From Nitrosopumilus adriaticus (GTDB lineage: Archaea > Thermoproteota > Nitrososphaeria > Nitrososphaerales > Nitrosopumilaceae): a stretch of 64,000 bases of DNA. A program made the position numbers and the translations under genes. The notes below the pieces were generated by a model. The model was not told where the DNA came from. It saw only the letters and a list, made by a program, of their open reading frames with translations, and did not search any database. The stretch spans positions 868,001 through 932,000 of the forward strand of contig NZ_CP011070.1 of the NCBI RefSeq assembly GCF_000956175.1, given 5' to 3'. Shown one piece after another: positions 26,518 through 35,613 of the stretch (position 1 is the stretch's first letter; each line of letters opens with the position of its first letter).

Positions 26518-27290
26518 TATGCATTCACCAATTTTTTTACCTGTTCTTGAATGTTGTCGCTTTTCATTATACTAGAACCAATCAGAAATGCATCTGCGCC
26601 TAATTTTTTTAGGTAATTGATATCTTCTGGTGTCTCAATTCCGCTCTCTGATAGAATGACTCTTGTTTTTTCATATCCTTCAAGGACTTTTTCTGTGGTC
26701 TTAAGATCAATTTCTAGCGTATCTAGATTTCTGTTATTGATTCCAATAATGTCAGCTTCTGTCTTTAGTGCATTTTTAAATTCTTCTTTAGTGTGAACCT
26801 CCAGGAGAATTTCGAGTCCTTGCTTGTGCCCATAACTGATAAAATCATCGATATCTTTGAGGAATTTTTGATCAAATAGTGACTGTATTACCAGCATATA
26901 GTCGGCTCCTATCTTCTTTGCAGCATCAATCTGAACTTTATCAATCATGATGTCTTTCATTAGTAAGGGTACATCGACTGCTTGTCTTACCTTCATAAAA
27001 TATTCTGGTGAGCCATTAAACAGATGCGGTTGAGTCAAAATTGATAATGCTTTTGCCCCACCCGCAATCATTTGACTTGCAATACTTACAGGATCTGATG
27101 TTGTTCTGATCTTTCCAAGTGAAGGTGATGCAAATTTTATTTCTGTTAAAAGCGTTGCATGTTGATTCGTCTTAATGATTTGTACAAAGTCTTTGTTAGA
27201 TTTTTGCAAATCTGCATCAATCTCATACACTCCATCATTAATTGCCATTTGAGAGTTGTTTACGAGTTTTCTTAGAATGTTTTCTGCCAT
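26514..27290 (-). CDS. trpC: Indole-3-glycerol phosphate synthase
   Basis: A 258-residue TIM barrel that closes the indole ring. [10 protein letters not shown] carries the catalytic Glu and Lys and the Ser-Pro-Ser loop, LMKDIMID the second Lys, and [13 protein letters not shown] and LSESGIE the phosphate and substrate contacts. Not fused to TrpF. It overlaps trpD by one base and trpB by four. Confidence 0.95.
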   Translation of the reverse strand: MAENILRKLVNNSQMAINDGVYEIDADLQKSNKDFVQIIKTNQHATLLTEIKFASPSLGKIRTTSDPVSIASQMIAGGAKALSILTQPHLFNGSPEYFMKVRQAVDVPLLMKDIMIDKVQIDAAKKIGADYMLVIQSLFDQKFLKDIDDFISYGHKQGLEILLEVHTKEEFKNALKTEADIIGINNRNLDTLEIDLKTTEKVLEGYEKTRVILSESGIETPEDINYLKKLGADAFLIGSSIMKSDNIQEQVKKLVNAY

Positions 27291-28330
27291 TATATCATCT
27301 CTTTTAATTTTGAAATATCTCCAGTGTCTGCAACAAATTTCTCTAATAATGAAAATGCTTTACCATCTTTAATTGTGTCTAATGCAATCGGTACTCCTTC
27401 TTCAAAATTATCTGCAATATTTGCAACAATCAAACCTCCTGCTGCATTAAGTGCGGTAGTCTCAATCATTGCTTGATTTGCAGTATTGTTTAAAACTCCC
27501 ACAAATGATTTTATTGCATCCTCTCTAGTTTTAATTTGAATATCTTCTAGTTTTGATTTATGCAGACCTACAACTTCAGGATCAATTGCATTCATCAGAA
27601 CTTTGTCATCTCTTAAAATGCATACGCGATTAACTGCACTGGTTGAGAATTCATCCATCCCGTCATCTGAGCGTACTGTCATAATGTTTTCTGCACCCTT
27701 TCTTTTTAGAATTGCAGGTAATCTGTCAAGAAACTCTGTTGAAAAAACTCCCACAAGCTGATTTTTTACTCCAGCTGGATTTGAAAGTGGCCCAAGTAAA
27801 TTAAATGCAGTTCTTCTTCCTAACTGCTTTCTTGCATTTGATACGTACTTCATTGCAGGGTGAAATTTTTGTGCAAACATAAAGCAGATGTTGTGCTTTA
27901 GCAATATTTCTGAAATTTGTGCAGGATCTAGGCTCAAATCATACCCAAAATATTCAAAAATATCTGCACTTCCTGAAACTCCTGAGCTTGAGCGATTTCC
28001 GTGCTTTGCAACAATTCCTCCTGCAGCAGCTACTACAAATGATGCAGTGGTTGATACATTAAATGTCTGGAGTTTATCCCCTCCGGTGCCGCACATGTCA
28101 ATTACAGTTCCTTTGTTTTTTGTATCTACTTTTAGCGAGTACTCTTGCATTTTATCTAGCATCCCCAATAACTCATCGTCTGTCTCTCCTTTTTGTGCAA
28201 GATTTGATAGAAACTCTGCATTTTGCTCATCATTTGTTTTCCCTGATAGAATGTCGGTCATGACAGAGTTCATTTGATCATAAGTCAGATCTGTCTTTTG
28301 TTGCAGTTTTGCAATAATCTCTGAAATCAT
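27290..28330 (-). CDS. trpD: Anthranilate phosphoribosyltransferase
   Basis: A 346-residue enzyme that adds phosphoribose to anthranilate. CGTGGDKLQTFNVST and KHGNRSSSGVSGSAD are the PRPP and anthranilate-binding signatures. Length normal. Its start overlaps the stop of the unknown gene upstream by 4 bp. Confidence 0.96.
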   Translation of the reverse strand: MISEIIAKLQQKTDLTYDQMNSVMTDILSGKTNDEQNAEFLSNLAQKGETDDELLGMLDKMQEYSLKVDTKNKGTVIDMCGTGGDKLQTFNVSTTASFVVAAAGGIVAKHGNRSSSGVSGSADIFEYFGYDLSLDPAQISEILLKHNICFMFAQKFHPAMKYVSNARKQLGRRTAFNLLGPLSNPAGVKNQLVGVFSTEFLDRLPAILKRKGAENIMTVRSDDGMDEFSTSAVNRVCILRDDKVLMNAIDPEVVGLHKSKLEDIQIKTREDAIKSFVGVLNNTANQAMIETTALNAAGGLIVANIADNFEEGVPIALDTIKDGKAFSLLEKFVADTGDISKLKEMI

Positions 28331-28854
28331 TTCTTTTCTCCTGATTTTGGTTTTCGTTTAATTTCTTCAATAACTGTATCTAAGAATATCTGTGTGTCTT
28401 TTGGAATTTTCTCAAACTCTTCTTCTGAAAAACTCTCATAAAATACCCAGTCATCAAATTTTTTCATATAGTTTTGAAAATCAAATGGAATGTTGTTTTC
28501 TTTTGATGAGTCCTCTATTCCTTTTCCAACAGAGTATACAAATATCAGTGCCTCTCTGGGGTTTTCTTTTAGATATTCTCCAATGGTGTAAGGCTTTGGA
28601 TTGTCAGAAATCACTCTTTTGTATAATATTGATTTTTCAATATTTTGCATTGTAGACTCTATTGTAAATGTCAAAAAATTATCTAATCCCTCTATCTCTT
28701 TTTTTAATTCAAATGAATTTAATTTTGTATTTTTTTTAACGCATTGCTCTACTAACATATGAATAAAATCATCTGGAATGCTTTCATCTGAATAGTATTT
28801 TGTAAATCCGTACACTGAAACTAGTTTTTCTCTGTCTGAAAGCAATTCAGTCAT
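28327..28854 (-). CDS. Unknown protein encoded inside the trp operon
   Basis: A 175-residue, acidic, mostly helical soluble protein lying between trpG (19 bp upstream) and trpD (4-bp overlap). There is no TIM-barrel phosphate loop, so it is not an obvious TrpF. Segments such as FIHMLVEQCVKKNTKL and GEYLKENPREALIFVYSVGKG suggest a compact helical bundle. The tight coupling implies co-expression with tryptophan synthesis; a structural, regulatory or unrelated role are all open. Confidence 0.65.
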   Translation of the reverse strand: MTELLSDREKLVSVYGFTKYYSDESIPDDFIHMLVEQCVKKNTKLNSFELKKEIEGLDNFLTFTIESTMQNIEKSILYKRVISDNPKPYTIGEYLKENPREALIFVYSVGKGIEDSSKENNIPFDFQNYMKKFDDWVFYESFSEEEFEKIPKDTQIFLDTVIEEIKRKPKSGEKK

Positions 28855-28873
28855 GATGATTCATCTCCTAGGC

Positions 28874-29479
28874 TCATTTTGAGCCTGATTTTCTCTCCTT
28901 TACTTGATTTATGAAGTTCTCTAGAATCTTTTTTCCGTCTTCAGTCATTATGGATTCTGGATGGAATTGAACTCCTTGAATGAGATATTTTTTGTGACTA
29001 ATCCCCATAACTTCTCCATCATCCTCAGCTGTTGCTGTAACTTGCAAAATATCTGGAATAATTGTTTTGTCTCCAACTAAACTATGGTATCTTGTTGCCC
29101 TAAATGGATTCTTTACATTTTGGAATAACTCTGAATTTGAATGCTTTACCGGGCTAGTCTTTCCATGTCGAACACATCCTGCATTGGTTACTTTGCCGCC
29201 AAACGCATGAATAATTCCTTGGTGTCCTAGACATACTCCAAGAATTGGTGTTGTGGGCCCAATCTCTTTTATGACATCTGAGCATACTCCAAAATATTTT
29301 TTTTCCTCGGGAGTTCCAGGCCCTGGAGAAATTATTATTCCGTCATAGTTGTTATGTTTTATCTGCTCTAAAGTAATTTTGTCATTTCTAATCACTTTGC
29401 TTTCCACTCCCAATTCCCCTAGATACTGTGCAATGTTGTATACAAATGAATCATAATTGTCGATAATTAGAAATTTCAT
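28874..29479 (-). CDS. trpG: Anthranilate synthase glutaminase subunit
   Basis: A 201-residue class I glutamine amidotransferase. SPGPGTPEE, the nucleophile Cys in GVCLGHQG, and VQFHPESIM with the catalytic His are all present. It supplies ammonia to TrpE. Its start overlaps the end of trpE by 4 bp. Confidence 0.95.
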   Translation of the reverse strand: MKFLIIDNYDSFVYNIAQYLGELGVESKVIRNDKITLEQIKHNNYDGIIISPGPGTPEEKKYFGVCSDVIKEIGPTTPILGVCLGHQGIIHAFGGKVTNAGCVRHGKTSPVKHSNSELFQNVKNPFRATRYHSLVGDKTIIPDILQVTATAEDDGEVMGISHKKYLIQGVQFHPESIMTEDGKKILENFINQVKERKSGSK

Positions 29480-30825
29480 TTTGATGCCTCCTTTAATGCT
29501 TGAAGCATCGCCCCAGCTTTGTGTTCTGTTTCTTTGAATTCATTTTCTGCAATTGAATCTGAAACAATTCCTGCACCTGATTGTACAAATCCGTCATCAC
29601 CGTCGATGAATATACTTCTAATTGCAATCGCAAAATCACAGCATCCATTGTATGAGAAATATCCCACGGCACCTGCATATGGCCCTCTGGCTTCTGTCTC
29701 CAACTCATCAATTATCTGCATTGCGCGAACCTTGGGGGCACCTGACACTGTCCCTGCAGGAAATACTGCTTGAAACGCATCAAACATGTCGTTTTCAGGA
29801 GCCAAATTTCCAACTACATGACTAACTATGTGCTGGACATGACTGAATCGTTTTATCTGCATTAATGATTCTGGATGAACACTTCCATACTTGCAAACTC
29901 GACCTATGTCATTTCTGCCTAAATCAACTAACATAGTATGCTCTGCCAATTCTTTTTCATCATTAATTAATTCCTCTTCTAGTTGTTTGTTTTTTTCTTC
30001 ATCATCAGTAATTTTTCTTGTTCCTGCAATTGGAAATGTTTCGACTTTGTCATTTGTAATTCTAACAAGCATTTCCGGTGATGCACCAATGATTGTTTTT
30101 GTTCCTTGTTTTAAATGATACATGTATGGTGAAGGATTTAGTTTTCGTAAAGTTTTGTATAGTGTTAGATTATCCCCTTGATTTTTGAATGCAAATTTTC
30201 TAGATAATACTACCTGAAATATGTCTCCATCGTGAATGTATTTTTTTGCTTTGTTTACAATCTCTGAAAAAGTTGCTTTATCCATGTTCGGTGTTACTTC
30301 ACTGGAGTGATACTCGCCAAACGTGTCATCATTCATTCTTAATTTATCAAATCTATTTTCATCATGATAAAAATAGAATAATTTCTTGTGTAAATTATCA
30401 TAGAGTATGCCATCATCATAAATTCCAAACTCCATTAGTGGTTGTTTTGAATTGTGCGAATCTGCAATGTCTTCAACTAATCTTATTGCATCATAGTTTA
30501 CCACGCCCACTGCTCCGCCTAAATATCGATAACTTTGATCATCTGATTTTCCTAAGAGTTTTTTTAGTTCTGAGAACGGGTCTGTAGTTTGAATGGTTTG
30601 GGTTTTACCATCTGAAATTATCTCTACCTTGTCTGAATACCCTTTAAGGATAATTTTTGGATCAAATCCCATCACAGATGTCTCAGCTAAAACTTCTGGT
30701 CCTGTCAATGACTCGAAGAGAAATGAATGTGAATAGTTTCTTGATATTTTATTATAAATTTGAAATTGGTTTTCAGATAAATCTAGGGGTATTACTTTTG
30801 CTTGAGCATTTCCAAAGGTGTCCAC
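29476..30825 (-). CDS. trpE: Anthranilate synthase component I
   Basis: A 449-residue chorismate enzyme forming anthranilate. FESLTG near residue 40 corresponds to the tryptophan feedback-site region; AGTRKIT, DLGRNDIGRVCKYGSV and FPAGTVSGAPKVRAMQIID are the chorismate-binding core. The usual GTRPRG is GTRKIT here. First gene of the operon; GTG 30825 follows a TTTAAATAA box (30851-30859) about 30 bp upstream. The pabB product is the alternative, but linkage to trpG, D, C, B and A decides for trpE. Confidence 0.94.
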   Translation of the reverse strand: MDTFGNAQAKVIPLDLSENQFQIYNKISRNYSHSFLFESLTGPEVLAETSVMGFDPKIILKGYSDKVEIISDGKTQTIQTTDPFSELKKLLGKSDDQSYRYLGGAVGVVNYDAIRLVEDIADSHNSKQPLMEFGIYDDGILYDNLHKKLFYFYHDENRFDKLRMNDDTFGEYHSSEVTPNMDKATFSEIVNKAKKYIHDGDIFQVVLSRKFAFKNQGDNLTLYKTLRKLNPSPYMYHLKQGTKTIIGASPEMLVRITNDKVETFPIAGTRKITDDEEKNKQLEEELINDEKELAEHTMLVDLGRNDIGRVCKYGSVHPESLMQIKRFSHVQHIVSHVVGNLAPENDMFDAFQAVFPAGTVSGAPKVRAMQIIDELETEARGPYAGAVGYFSYNGCCDFAIAIRSIFIDGDDGFVQSGAGIVSDSIAENEFKETEHKAGAMLQALKEASK

Positions 30826-30850
30826 CCATAAACAAAATTCCAGTTCTTTA

Positions 30851-30859
30851 TTATTTAAA
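30851..30859 (-). promoter_or_regulatory. TATA box of the trp operon
   Basis: TTTAAATAA on the minus strand, centred 30 bp before the GTG of trpE. There is no space for a long leader peptide, so attenuation is unlikely. Confidence 0.5.
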
Positions 30860-30925
30860 TTGATGAGTGGGTTTTGATGTCGTAGTTTTTGTTTAAAATT
30901 ATTAATTTCTCAGGCATGATTACAT

Positions 30926-30942
30926 TACCGTATGGTACGGTA
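30926..30942. promoter_or_regulatory. 17-bp palindrome, candidate operator
   Basis: TACCGTA-TGG-TACGGTA has perfect 7-bp arms. It ends 4 bp before the TTTATATC box of the small gene at 30977 and lies about 100 bp upstream of trpE on the other side, so a bound regulator could act on either. Confidence 0.55.
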
Positions 30943-30976
30943 CCTTTATATCATATTTGATCGTATCAAAATTACC

Positions 30977-31159
30977 ATGCAGGGGGTAAATCAGACTATG
31001 ATGCATAATATGCAAAGTCTATCAAAATCACAAACATCTGTTTCAAAAATAGAGTGCTATGTATGTGGTAAGGGATTAGAAGATGGTCATTGCATTACTG
31101 CCAAGACGTTGCCTAATGGAACAGTTCTATTTTGTGATGTTCATTATTCGTTACAATAG
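30977..31159 (+). CDS. Small Cys/His zinc-binding protein
   Basis: A 60-residue protein with a Met/Ser/Gln-rich N-terminus and a zinc module: CYVCGKGLEDGHC, then FCDVHY at the end. ATG 30977 is preferred over the upstream in-frame start at 30932 because TTTATATC (30946-30952) is centred 28 bp before it. It is divergent from trpE and shares the palindrome region. Function unknown; a regulator of the adjacent operon is possible but unproven. Confidence 0.6.
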   Translation: MQGVNQTMMHNMQSLSKSQTSVSKIECYVCGKGLEDGHCITAKTLPNGTVLFCDVHYSLQ

Positions 31160-31202
31160 GTGATAGTAATTTATTTTATGTTCTATTTTTTCAAAAATTT
31201 AA

Positions 31203-31505
31203 TCAATCAACACTTTTTTTAGAAATCATATTCCCAAATGTTATTAGTATTTTACATGACTCATGATATCGTGTATCGATGATCATATTACAATTAGTGC
31301 AGCTACGTAAGGATGGTCTCCTACAAAAGATGCATACTGATATTGGAACAAGTGCTCCATCACATCTGCTACACGCATAAAAAATGCTCTTTGAGAGAAT
31401 AACGTCATCCTTTGAATTTATGGACTGGTTTTGAGAAATGTTGGGGATATGTTTCTCATCATTGTAACGATTTTTGATAACACTTGTTTCTCTCAAAGAA
31501 CTCAT
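31203..31505 (-). CDS. Multi-Cys zinc protein
   Basis: A 100-residue protein with a polar, Asn/Ser-rich N-terminal half and three Cys pairs in the second half (CSRC, CIFC, CTNC) plus a final Cys, consistent with two zinc knuckles. ATG 31505 follows a CATATAAC box centred 25.5 bp upstream, and a TGTGGCATGCC element lies 20 bp beyond that box. Function unknown. Confidence 0.6.
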   Translation of the reverse strand: MSSLRETSVIKNRYNDEKHIPNISQNQSINSKDDVILSKSIFYACSRCDGALVPISVCIFCRRPSLRSCTNCNMIIDTRYHESCKILITFGNMISKKSVD

Positions 31506-31549
31506 GAATTTATTTGGTAAATTTTGTTATATGAGAATTACCTTCATGC

Positions 31550-31560
31550 TGTGGCATGCC
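31550..31560. repeat. TGTGGCATGCC element, copy 1
   Basis: One of four exact copies of an 11-mer with palindromic core GGCATGCC in this 4-kb region. It lies 20 bp beyond the TATA box of the gene at 31203-31505. Confidence 0.6.
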
Positions 31561-31600
31561 ATATGCTATAGTAAAACTAGTTTCTGGTATTGAAATAGTA

Positions 31601-32149
31601 TCATTGGAATGTTTTTCTGACTTTGAGTGATTTTTCCTTTCCGCTATCCCAGGATAATTTTATTGAATCAACATTTCCCGATGAAATTTCTGTCCAAAAG
31701 TCAGCGCACTGTTTTGACAATAGTTTTTTTGGCAATATGATTAAAGATTTTTCAGAATTTGATTGGAATAATATTTTGTTTTTTGATTTTTCCTCTTCAT
31801 TGCAAACATGGTATTTTAAAAGATGATATTTCTCTCCAATTGATTTGTTATATGTCAGTTCAAATGATATGTTATTGTTTTGAGAAACTTTGATTATTGG
31901 TGGGGTAAAGTAAAGTTCAGAATTTGAATCTTTGAATAACTTTATGCAACTATCTATGATTCTGTTATTTTTGTACCTCTCTTTGTACATAACTTCTCCA
32001 AGTTTAATATAGTTGGAAAGATGATTTTTGCATCTAATTTCAGTAATGGTGGGCTTTTCCCCAAATGCTTCAGCCAAAAGATTTGGCATGATAATAGATG
32101 ACATTAACATTAATCCTAAAACCATGCCCTTGCCCTTCAAACAAGCCAT
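31601..32149 (-). CDS. Secreted protein, unknown
   Basis: A 182-residue protein with an N-terminal hydrophobic segment (MVLGLMLMSSIIMPNLLAEA) acting as signal peptide, and a mature part with four Cys (IRCKNHL, DSCIKLF, HVCNEEE, KQCADFW) that could form two disulfides. ATG 32149 is chosen over 32164 because the TTATTTAT box (32173-32180) is centred 27 bp before it. A TGTGGCATGCC element sits 20 bp beyond that box. Confidence 0.6.
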   Translation of the reverse strand: MACLKGKGMVLGLMLMSSIIMPNLLAEAFGEKPTITEIRCKNHLSNYIKLGEVMYKERYKNNRIIDSCIKLFKDSNSELYFTPPIIKVSQNNNISFELTYNKSIGEKYHLLKYHVCNEEEKSKNKILFQSNSEKSLIILPKKLLSKQCADFWTEISSGNVDSIKLSWDSGKEKSLKVRKTFQ

Positions 32150-32195
32150 CCCAAAAACATCCAAAATTATTGTTATTTATCCAAAGATTTTGGAC

Positions 32196-32206
32196 TGTGG
32201 CATGCC
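32196..32206. repeat. TGTGGCATGCC element, copy 2
   Basis: Same 11-mer, 20 bp upstream of the TATA centre of the secreted-protein gene, the same spacing and orientation as copy 1. Confidence 0.6.
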
Positions 32207-32312
32207 TAGAACCCCTATTTTTGCTAATCTTGCTTGGATGCTGTTCTAGTTTGGGTTATTTTTTTCCATGTAGTAGTAAAGTCAAAAATCTATTTGTCTA
32301 TAGCGGAATTAC

Positions 32313-32323
32313 TGTGGCATGCC
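32313..32323. repeat. TGTGGCATGCC element, copy 3
   Basis: Same 11-mer upstream of the histidine kinase gene, 33 bp before the TTAATATC box at 32353-32360. Confidence 0.6.
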
Positions 32324-32385
32324 TTTTTTTGCATAAATTAGTGATGTTTAAATTAATATCTAATTGATCCTGGCTAGTTAATCTC

Positions 32386-34254
32386 TTGAAAATCTCTTTG
32401 CTAATAATTGCAGTAATGTTTGCAATATCACTTACTTTCACAATAACTGGAATGGTTTCATTTGATTTGACAGTACAGGAAAGCAAGGAATTGTTGGGTT
32501 CAAGAAATGAAGGATTTGCATTTAATTTAATTCAAAATTTAGACAGACACATAGAAAACAGGTTAATTGATTTTCAGGAATTAACAAAGACTGAATTAAT
32601 TCGAACCACACTGACTGAATCAAATAAAGAATTTGAAAGAATTGAAAATATCAAAGCATATTTGCAACTAAAGGAGCAAGAGATAGAGTTTACCGAAAGT
32701 AATCCTTTCATTGGAGGCATTTCAGATGTTGCACTGACAAGAGATCTCTTGGAAACTATTGAATTCTATCGAGATGAATATGGTTATGAAGTAGTAGAAG
32801 AACTATTTGTTACAAATGCATATGGGGCAAATGTTGCACTGGCAACTGGGACATCAGACTATTCTCAAAGTGATGAAGAATGGTGGCAGCAAACAAAAGA
32901 GACAGGAAAATATGTTGGGAAAATTAAATTTGATGAAAACTATCAAAACTATTCCATAGAATTTGCATACAGTATATTTGATGATGATGAGAATTTCATT
33001 GGAATTTTAAAACTTTTAGTGACACTTGATGTATTGCTAAATGATTTTGTTCAAGAAACTGATCTTCTGACCATTTCTGGCAGGGATGTTTTGCTATTAG
33101 ATAATGACGGTACACAAATTTTTGCAAATCAAGAAATCTCATTGAATAACTCTCCTGTGTTCTTTTTCCCAACCCTGCAAAAGGGAAATGATGTTGGATT
33201 TTTTGAATTAGATGACGAGATAGATGACTTTCGTTTGATCTCTTATGCACAATCAACTGGGTATAGAACTTTTGAGGGATTTGGATGGTTTGTTGTAATT
33301 GAGCAAAACAGCTCATCAATTGTTAATGAATTTGTAGGCTTGCGCAATTCCATAATTGGCGTATCAATTTTAGGCATGATTGCATCAATTATTGGCGGAT
33401 TTTTGATATCAAGCAATGTCTCCTCTCCGCTAAAGCAACTGGCAATTATTGCTGATTCGATTTCAAAAGGTGATTTTAAAATTAAAACCAAACCTTCCAA
33501 AATTGATGAAATCAACACCATTGGAAAATCATTTGATGATATGGCAAAAAATTTGCAAAAATTAATTAGAACAGAAAAAGAGTTGGCCGAAGCAAATGTC
33601 AAATTAAAAAATGAGAGACTGGCAGCAATTGGAGAAGTGTCAGCAAGTATGGCTCATAACATAAAAAACCCGTTGGCAACTGTTAAAAGTTCAGCTGAAA
33701 TTTTACAAAAAAACTCAAAACATGATGGTGAATTAAATGGTGTCATTGAACGAATGAATCGCTCCATTGATACTATATCGCATCAAATTAACGATGTGCT
33801 AAACTATGTACGAGTGACTCCATTAGATGTAAAATTAATCTCAATCACTGAATTGATACAATCTGCAAAAAATTCTATTGAGATTCCTGATAATGTTTCA
33901 TTTGTAATTCCTCAATCTGAAATTAAAATAAATGCCGATGTTGAAAAATTAGAGATTGTTTTTATTAATATATTCTTAAATGCAATTCAGGCATTAGGAA
34001 AAGATCATGGCAGTATATCCTGTACTATCGAGCAAAAAAATTCAACTGCAATTATTAAAATTCAAAATTCTGGACCTGATATTCCTGAAGATGTCTTGTC
34101 TCATATTTTTCAGCCTCTTGTGACCTCAAAGCAAAAGGGAACTGGTTTGGGTCTATCCACATGTAAAAATATCATTGAGCAACATAAGGGTACTATTACT
34201 GCTCAAAACAATCCCACCTGCTTTATCATTACACTACCCTTATCGTTGAATTAA
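32386..34254 (+). CDS. Membrane sensor histidine kinase
   Basis: A 622-residue two-component sensor. A transmembrane helix at about 5-27 and another at about 315-340 bracket a ~285-residue extracellular domain of the Cache type; a HAMP linker follows (SSPLKQLAIIADSISKGDF). The HisKA helix holds the phospho-acceptor His424 in SASMAHNIKNPLATVKSSAE, and the ATPase domain has FLNAIQALG (N box) and GTGLGLSTCKNIIEQH (G box). The response regulator begins 53 bp downstream. TTG start about 30 bp after TTAATATC. The ligand is unknown. Confidence 0.92.
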   Translation: MKISLLIIAVMFAISLTFTITGMVSFDLTVQESKELLGSRNEGFAFNLIQNLDRHIENRLIDFQELTKTELIRTTLTESNKEFERIENIKAYLQLKEQEIEFTESNPFIGGISDVALTRDLLETIEFYRDEYGYEVVEELFVTNAYGANVALATGTSDYSQSDEEWWQQTKETGKYVGKIKFDENYQNYSIEFAYSIFDDDENFIGILKLLVTLDVLLNDFVQETDLLTISGRDVLLLDNDGTQIFANQEISLNNSPVFFFPTLQKGNDVGFFELDDEIDDFRLISYAQSTGYRTFEGFGWFVVIEQNSSSIVNEFVGLRNSIIGVSILGMIASIIGGFLISSNVSSPLKQLAIIADSISKGDFKIKTKPSKIDEINTIGKSFDDMAKNLQKLIRTEKELAEANVKLKNERLAAIGEVSASMAHNIKNPLATVKSSAEILQKNSKHDGELNGVIERMNRSIDTISHQINDVLNYVRVTPLDVKLISITELIQSAKNSIEIPDNVSFVIPQSEIKINADVEKLEIVFINIFLNAIQALGKDHGSISCTIEQKNSTAIIKIQNSGPDIPEDVLSHIFQPLVTSKQKGTGLGLSTCKNIIEQHKGTITAQNNPTCFIITLPLSLN

Positions 34255-34307
34255 TCTATGAATGATTTTTCCGAAAGTTTTATCATGCTGATTTTTTAGT
34301 TTGATGT

Positions 34308-34673
34308 GTGTCACAGAAAAAAACCATACTGCTTGTAGATGATGATATTGATCTATTGGAAAATACGTCTTACATGGTAAAGAGTATGGGCTATGATGTC
34401 GTCACGGCCGAAGATGGCCTGGATGCAGTATCAAAATACAAAGAAATCTCACCAAATCTGACAATTATGGACATAAAGATGCCTAAAATGGATGGTTTTG
34501 ATGCATTTTTTAAAATAAAACAATTTGATCCAGATGCAAACGTTGTATTAATCACTGCCTTTTCTATGGATGAAAAAAAACACTTGAAGGCAAAAAGCAT
34601 GTTTCTACTTGGAACAATCCACAAACCCTACTCATTTGAGCAACTCGAAGAGATTGTTCTCAAGTATGCATAA
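34308..34673 (+). CDS. Response regulator, receiver domain only
   Basis: A 121-residue CheY-like protein. The acidic pocket is in LLVDDD (residues 8-13), the phospho-acceptor is Asp55 in IMDIKMP, the switch Thr is Thr83 and the conserved Lys is Lys106 in HKPYS. It has no output domain, so it must signal through a partner protein. It follows the histidine kinase on the same strand and is its likely partner. GTG start. Confidence 0.92.
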   Translation: MSQKKTILLVDDDIDLLENTSYMVKSMGYDVVTAEDGLDAVSKYKEISPNLTIMDIKMPKMDGFDAFFKIKQFDPDANVVLITAFSMDEKKHLKAKSMFLLGTIHKPYSFEQLEEIVLKYA

Positions 34674-34697
34674 TTAATAGAATCTCTATTTTTAGCA

Positions 34698-35561
34698 CTA
34701 TACTTTTTCTAATTTTTTTAATCTGCTAAATCTCGTGTTGTAGAACTTGATGGCTTCATTGACAAACCCGTAATACCATTTTGCTATGTTTTTATCTTCT
34801 TGAATAATTTTCTTCCATTGCTTTATTTCCAATGATGAATGCTTTGATGATGTTCTAAATCTTGCAGGTACAAGCAAATTAGTGTAAAACCAAAATGATA
34901 TTTGGTTTGCCAAATCTTCTTCATCTATCTGCTCGAAATTATTTTGATATTTTACATTCAAGTATGTCATTAATTCATAAACAGGAAAATTTGAAATCTT
35001 TGCTATCTGGATGTTATCCATGAATAACCCTGCAGCCAAATTCTTTAGTCTATAAACCTCGTTTCCTATGTTTGATTTTAGATATTCCCATTTGCCAAAA
35101 ACCATTGGAAGAATATCTGAATATTTTTCAGCAATTTTATCAATTTGCTTATCTGTCAAATCTAAAACATCTAAACAATATAAAATTCCGTGTAGAGATA
35201 ATCTGTATTGATCTGCAGGTGCCTTGACATGGCTCTTTCCATCTTTTACTACTAAACCTGATTCTAATAATCCGATTGTGTGTTTCCCTCTTGCCATTCT
35301 TCCTAGAAGAAGTCTTCTGTATTCTTTTTCCTTTGTTCTGATTCCACTTGAATCATCCAGATGTGTTTTTGCAATTCCCCATGTGGTAAGAGTGCCATTT
35401 AGTCCAAGTATTTCTAACATTCTTTGTACATTTTCGTGATGCTTTGTGCCCTGCTTTTTTCTAAAAGAGTAAGCTCCAAACAATCTTTGGGCCGTAGGTC
35501 TAGTGTACATTTTGTATGCGTGAAGATTACCGTAGACTGTTCCCTGTTCATTAGAAGGCAT
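34698..35561 (-). CDS. Soluble protein, possibly DNA-binding, unknown family
   Basis: A 287-residue basic protein, mostly helical. The segment around residues 40-130 (ENVQRMLEILGLNGTLTTWG, GKHTIGLLESGLVVKDGK) reads like a winged-helix fold; the rest has long helices with aromatic residues and no known motif. The ATG lies inside a GGCATGCC palindrome that also contains the start of the divergent frame. It converges on the response regulator gene; a role in the same signalling pathway is inference. Confidence 0.6.
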   Translation of the reverse strand: MPSNEQGTVYGNLHAYKMYTRPTAQRLFGAYSFRKKQGTKHHENVQRMLEILGLNGTLTTWGIAKTHLDDSSGIRTKEKEYRRLLLGRMARGKHTIGLLESGLVVKDGKSHVKAPADQYRLSLHGILYCLDVLDLTDKQIDKIAEKYSDILPMVFGKWEYLKSNIGNEVYRLKNLAAGLFMDNIQIAKISNFPVYELMTYLNVKYQNNFEQIDEEDLANQISFWFYTNLLVPARFRTSSKHSSLEIKQWKKIIQEDKNIAKWYYGFVNEAIKFYNTRFSRLKKLEKV

Positions 35562-35567
35562 GCCACA
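35557..35567. repeat. TGTGGCATGCC element, copy 4 (inverted)
   Basis: The same 11-mer on the minus strand. Here it overlaps the ATG of the minus-strand gene (35561), so binding could block initiation instead of acting upstream of TATA. Confidence 0.55.
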
Positions 35568-35613
35568 AGTTGTTGGGCATAGTCAAATAATAACTATTCT
35601 CAAATCATTTAAC

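Noticed and set aside
28327-28854. The unknown trp-operon protein as a diverged TrpF
   Set aside because: No TIM-barrel phosphate loop, no expected catalytic Cys/Asp pattern, and the length and helical composition do not fit.
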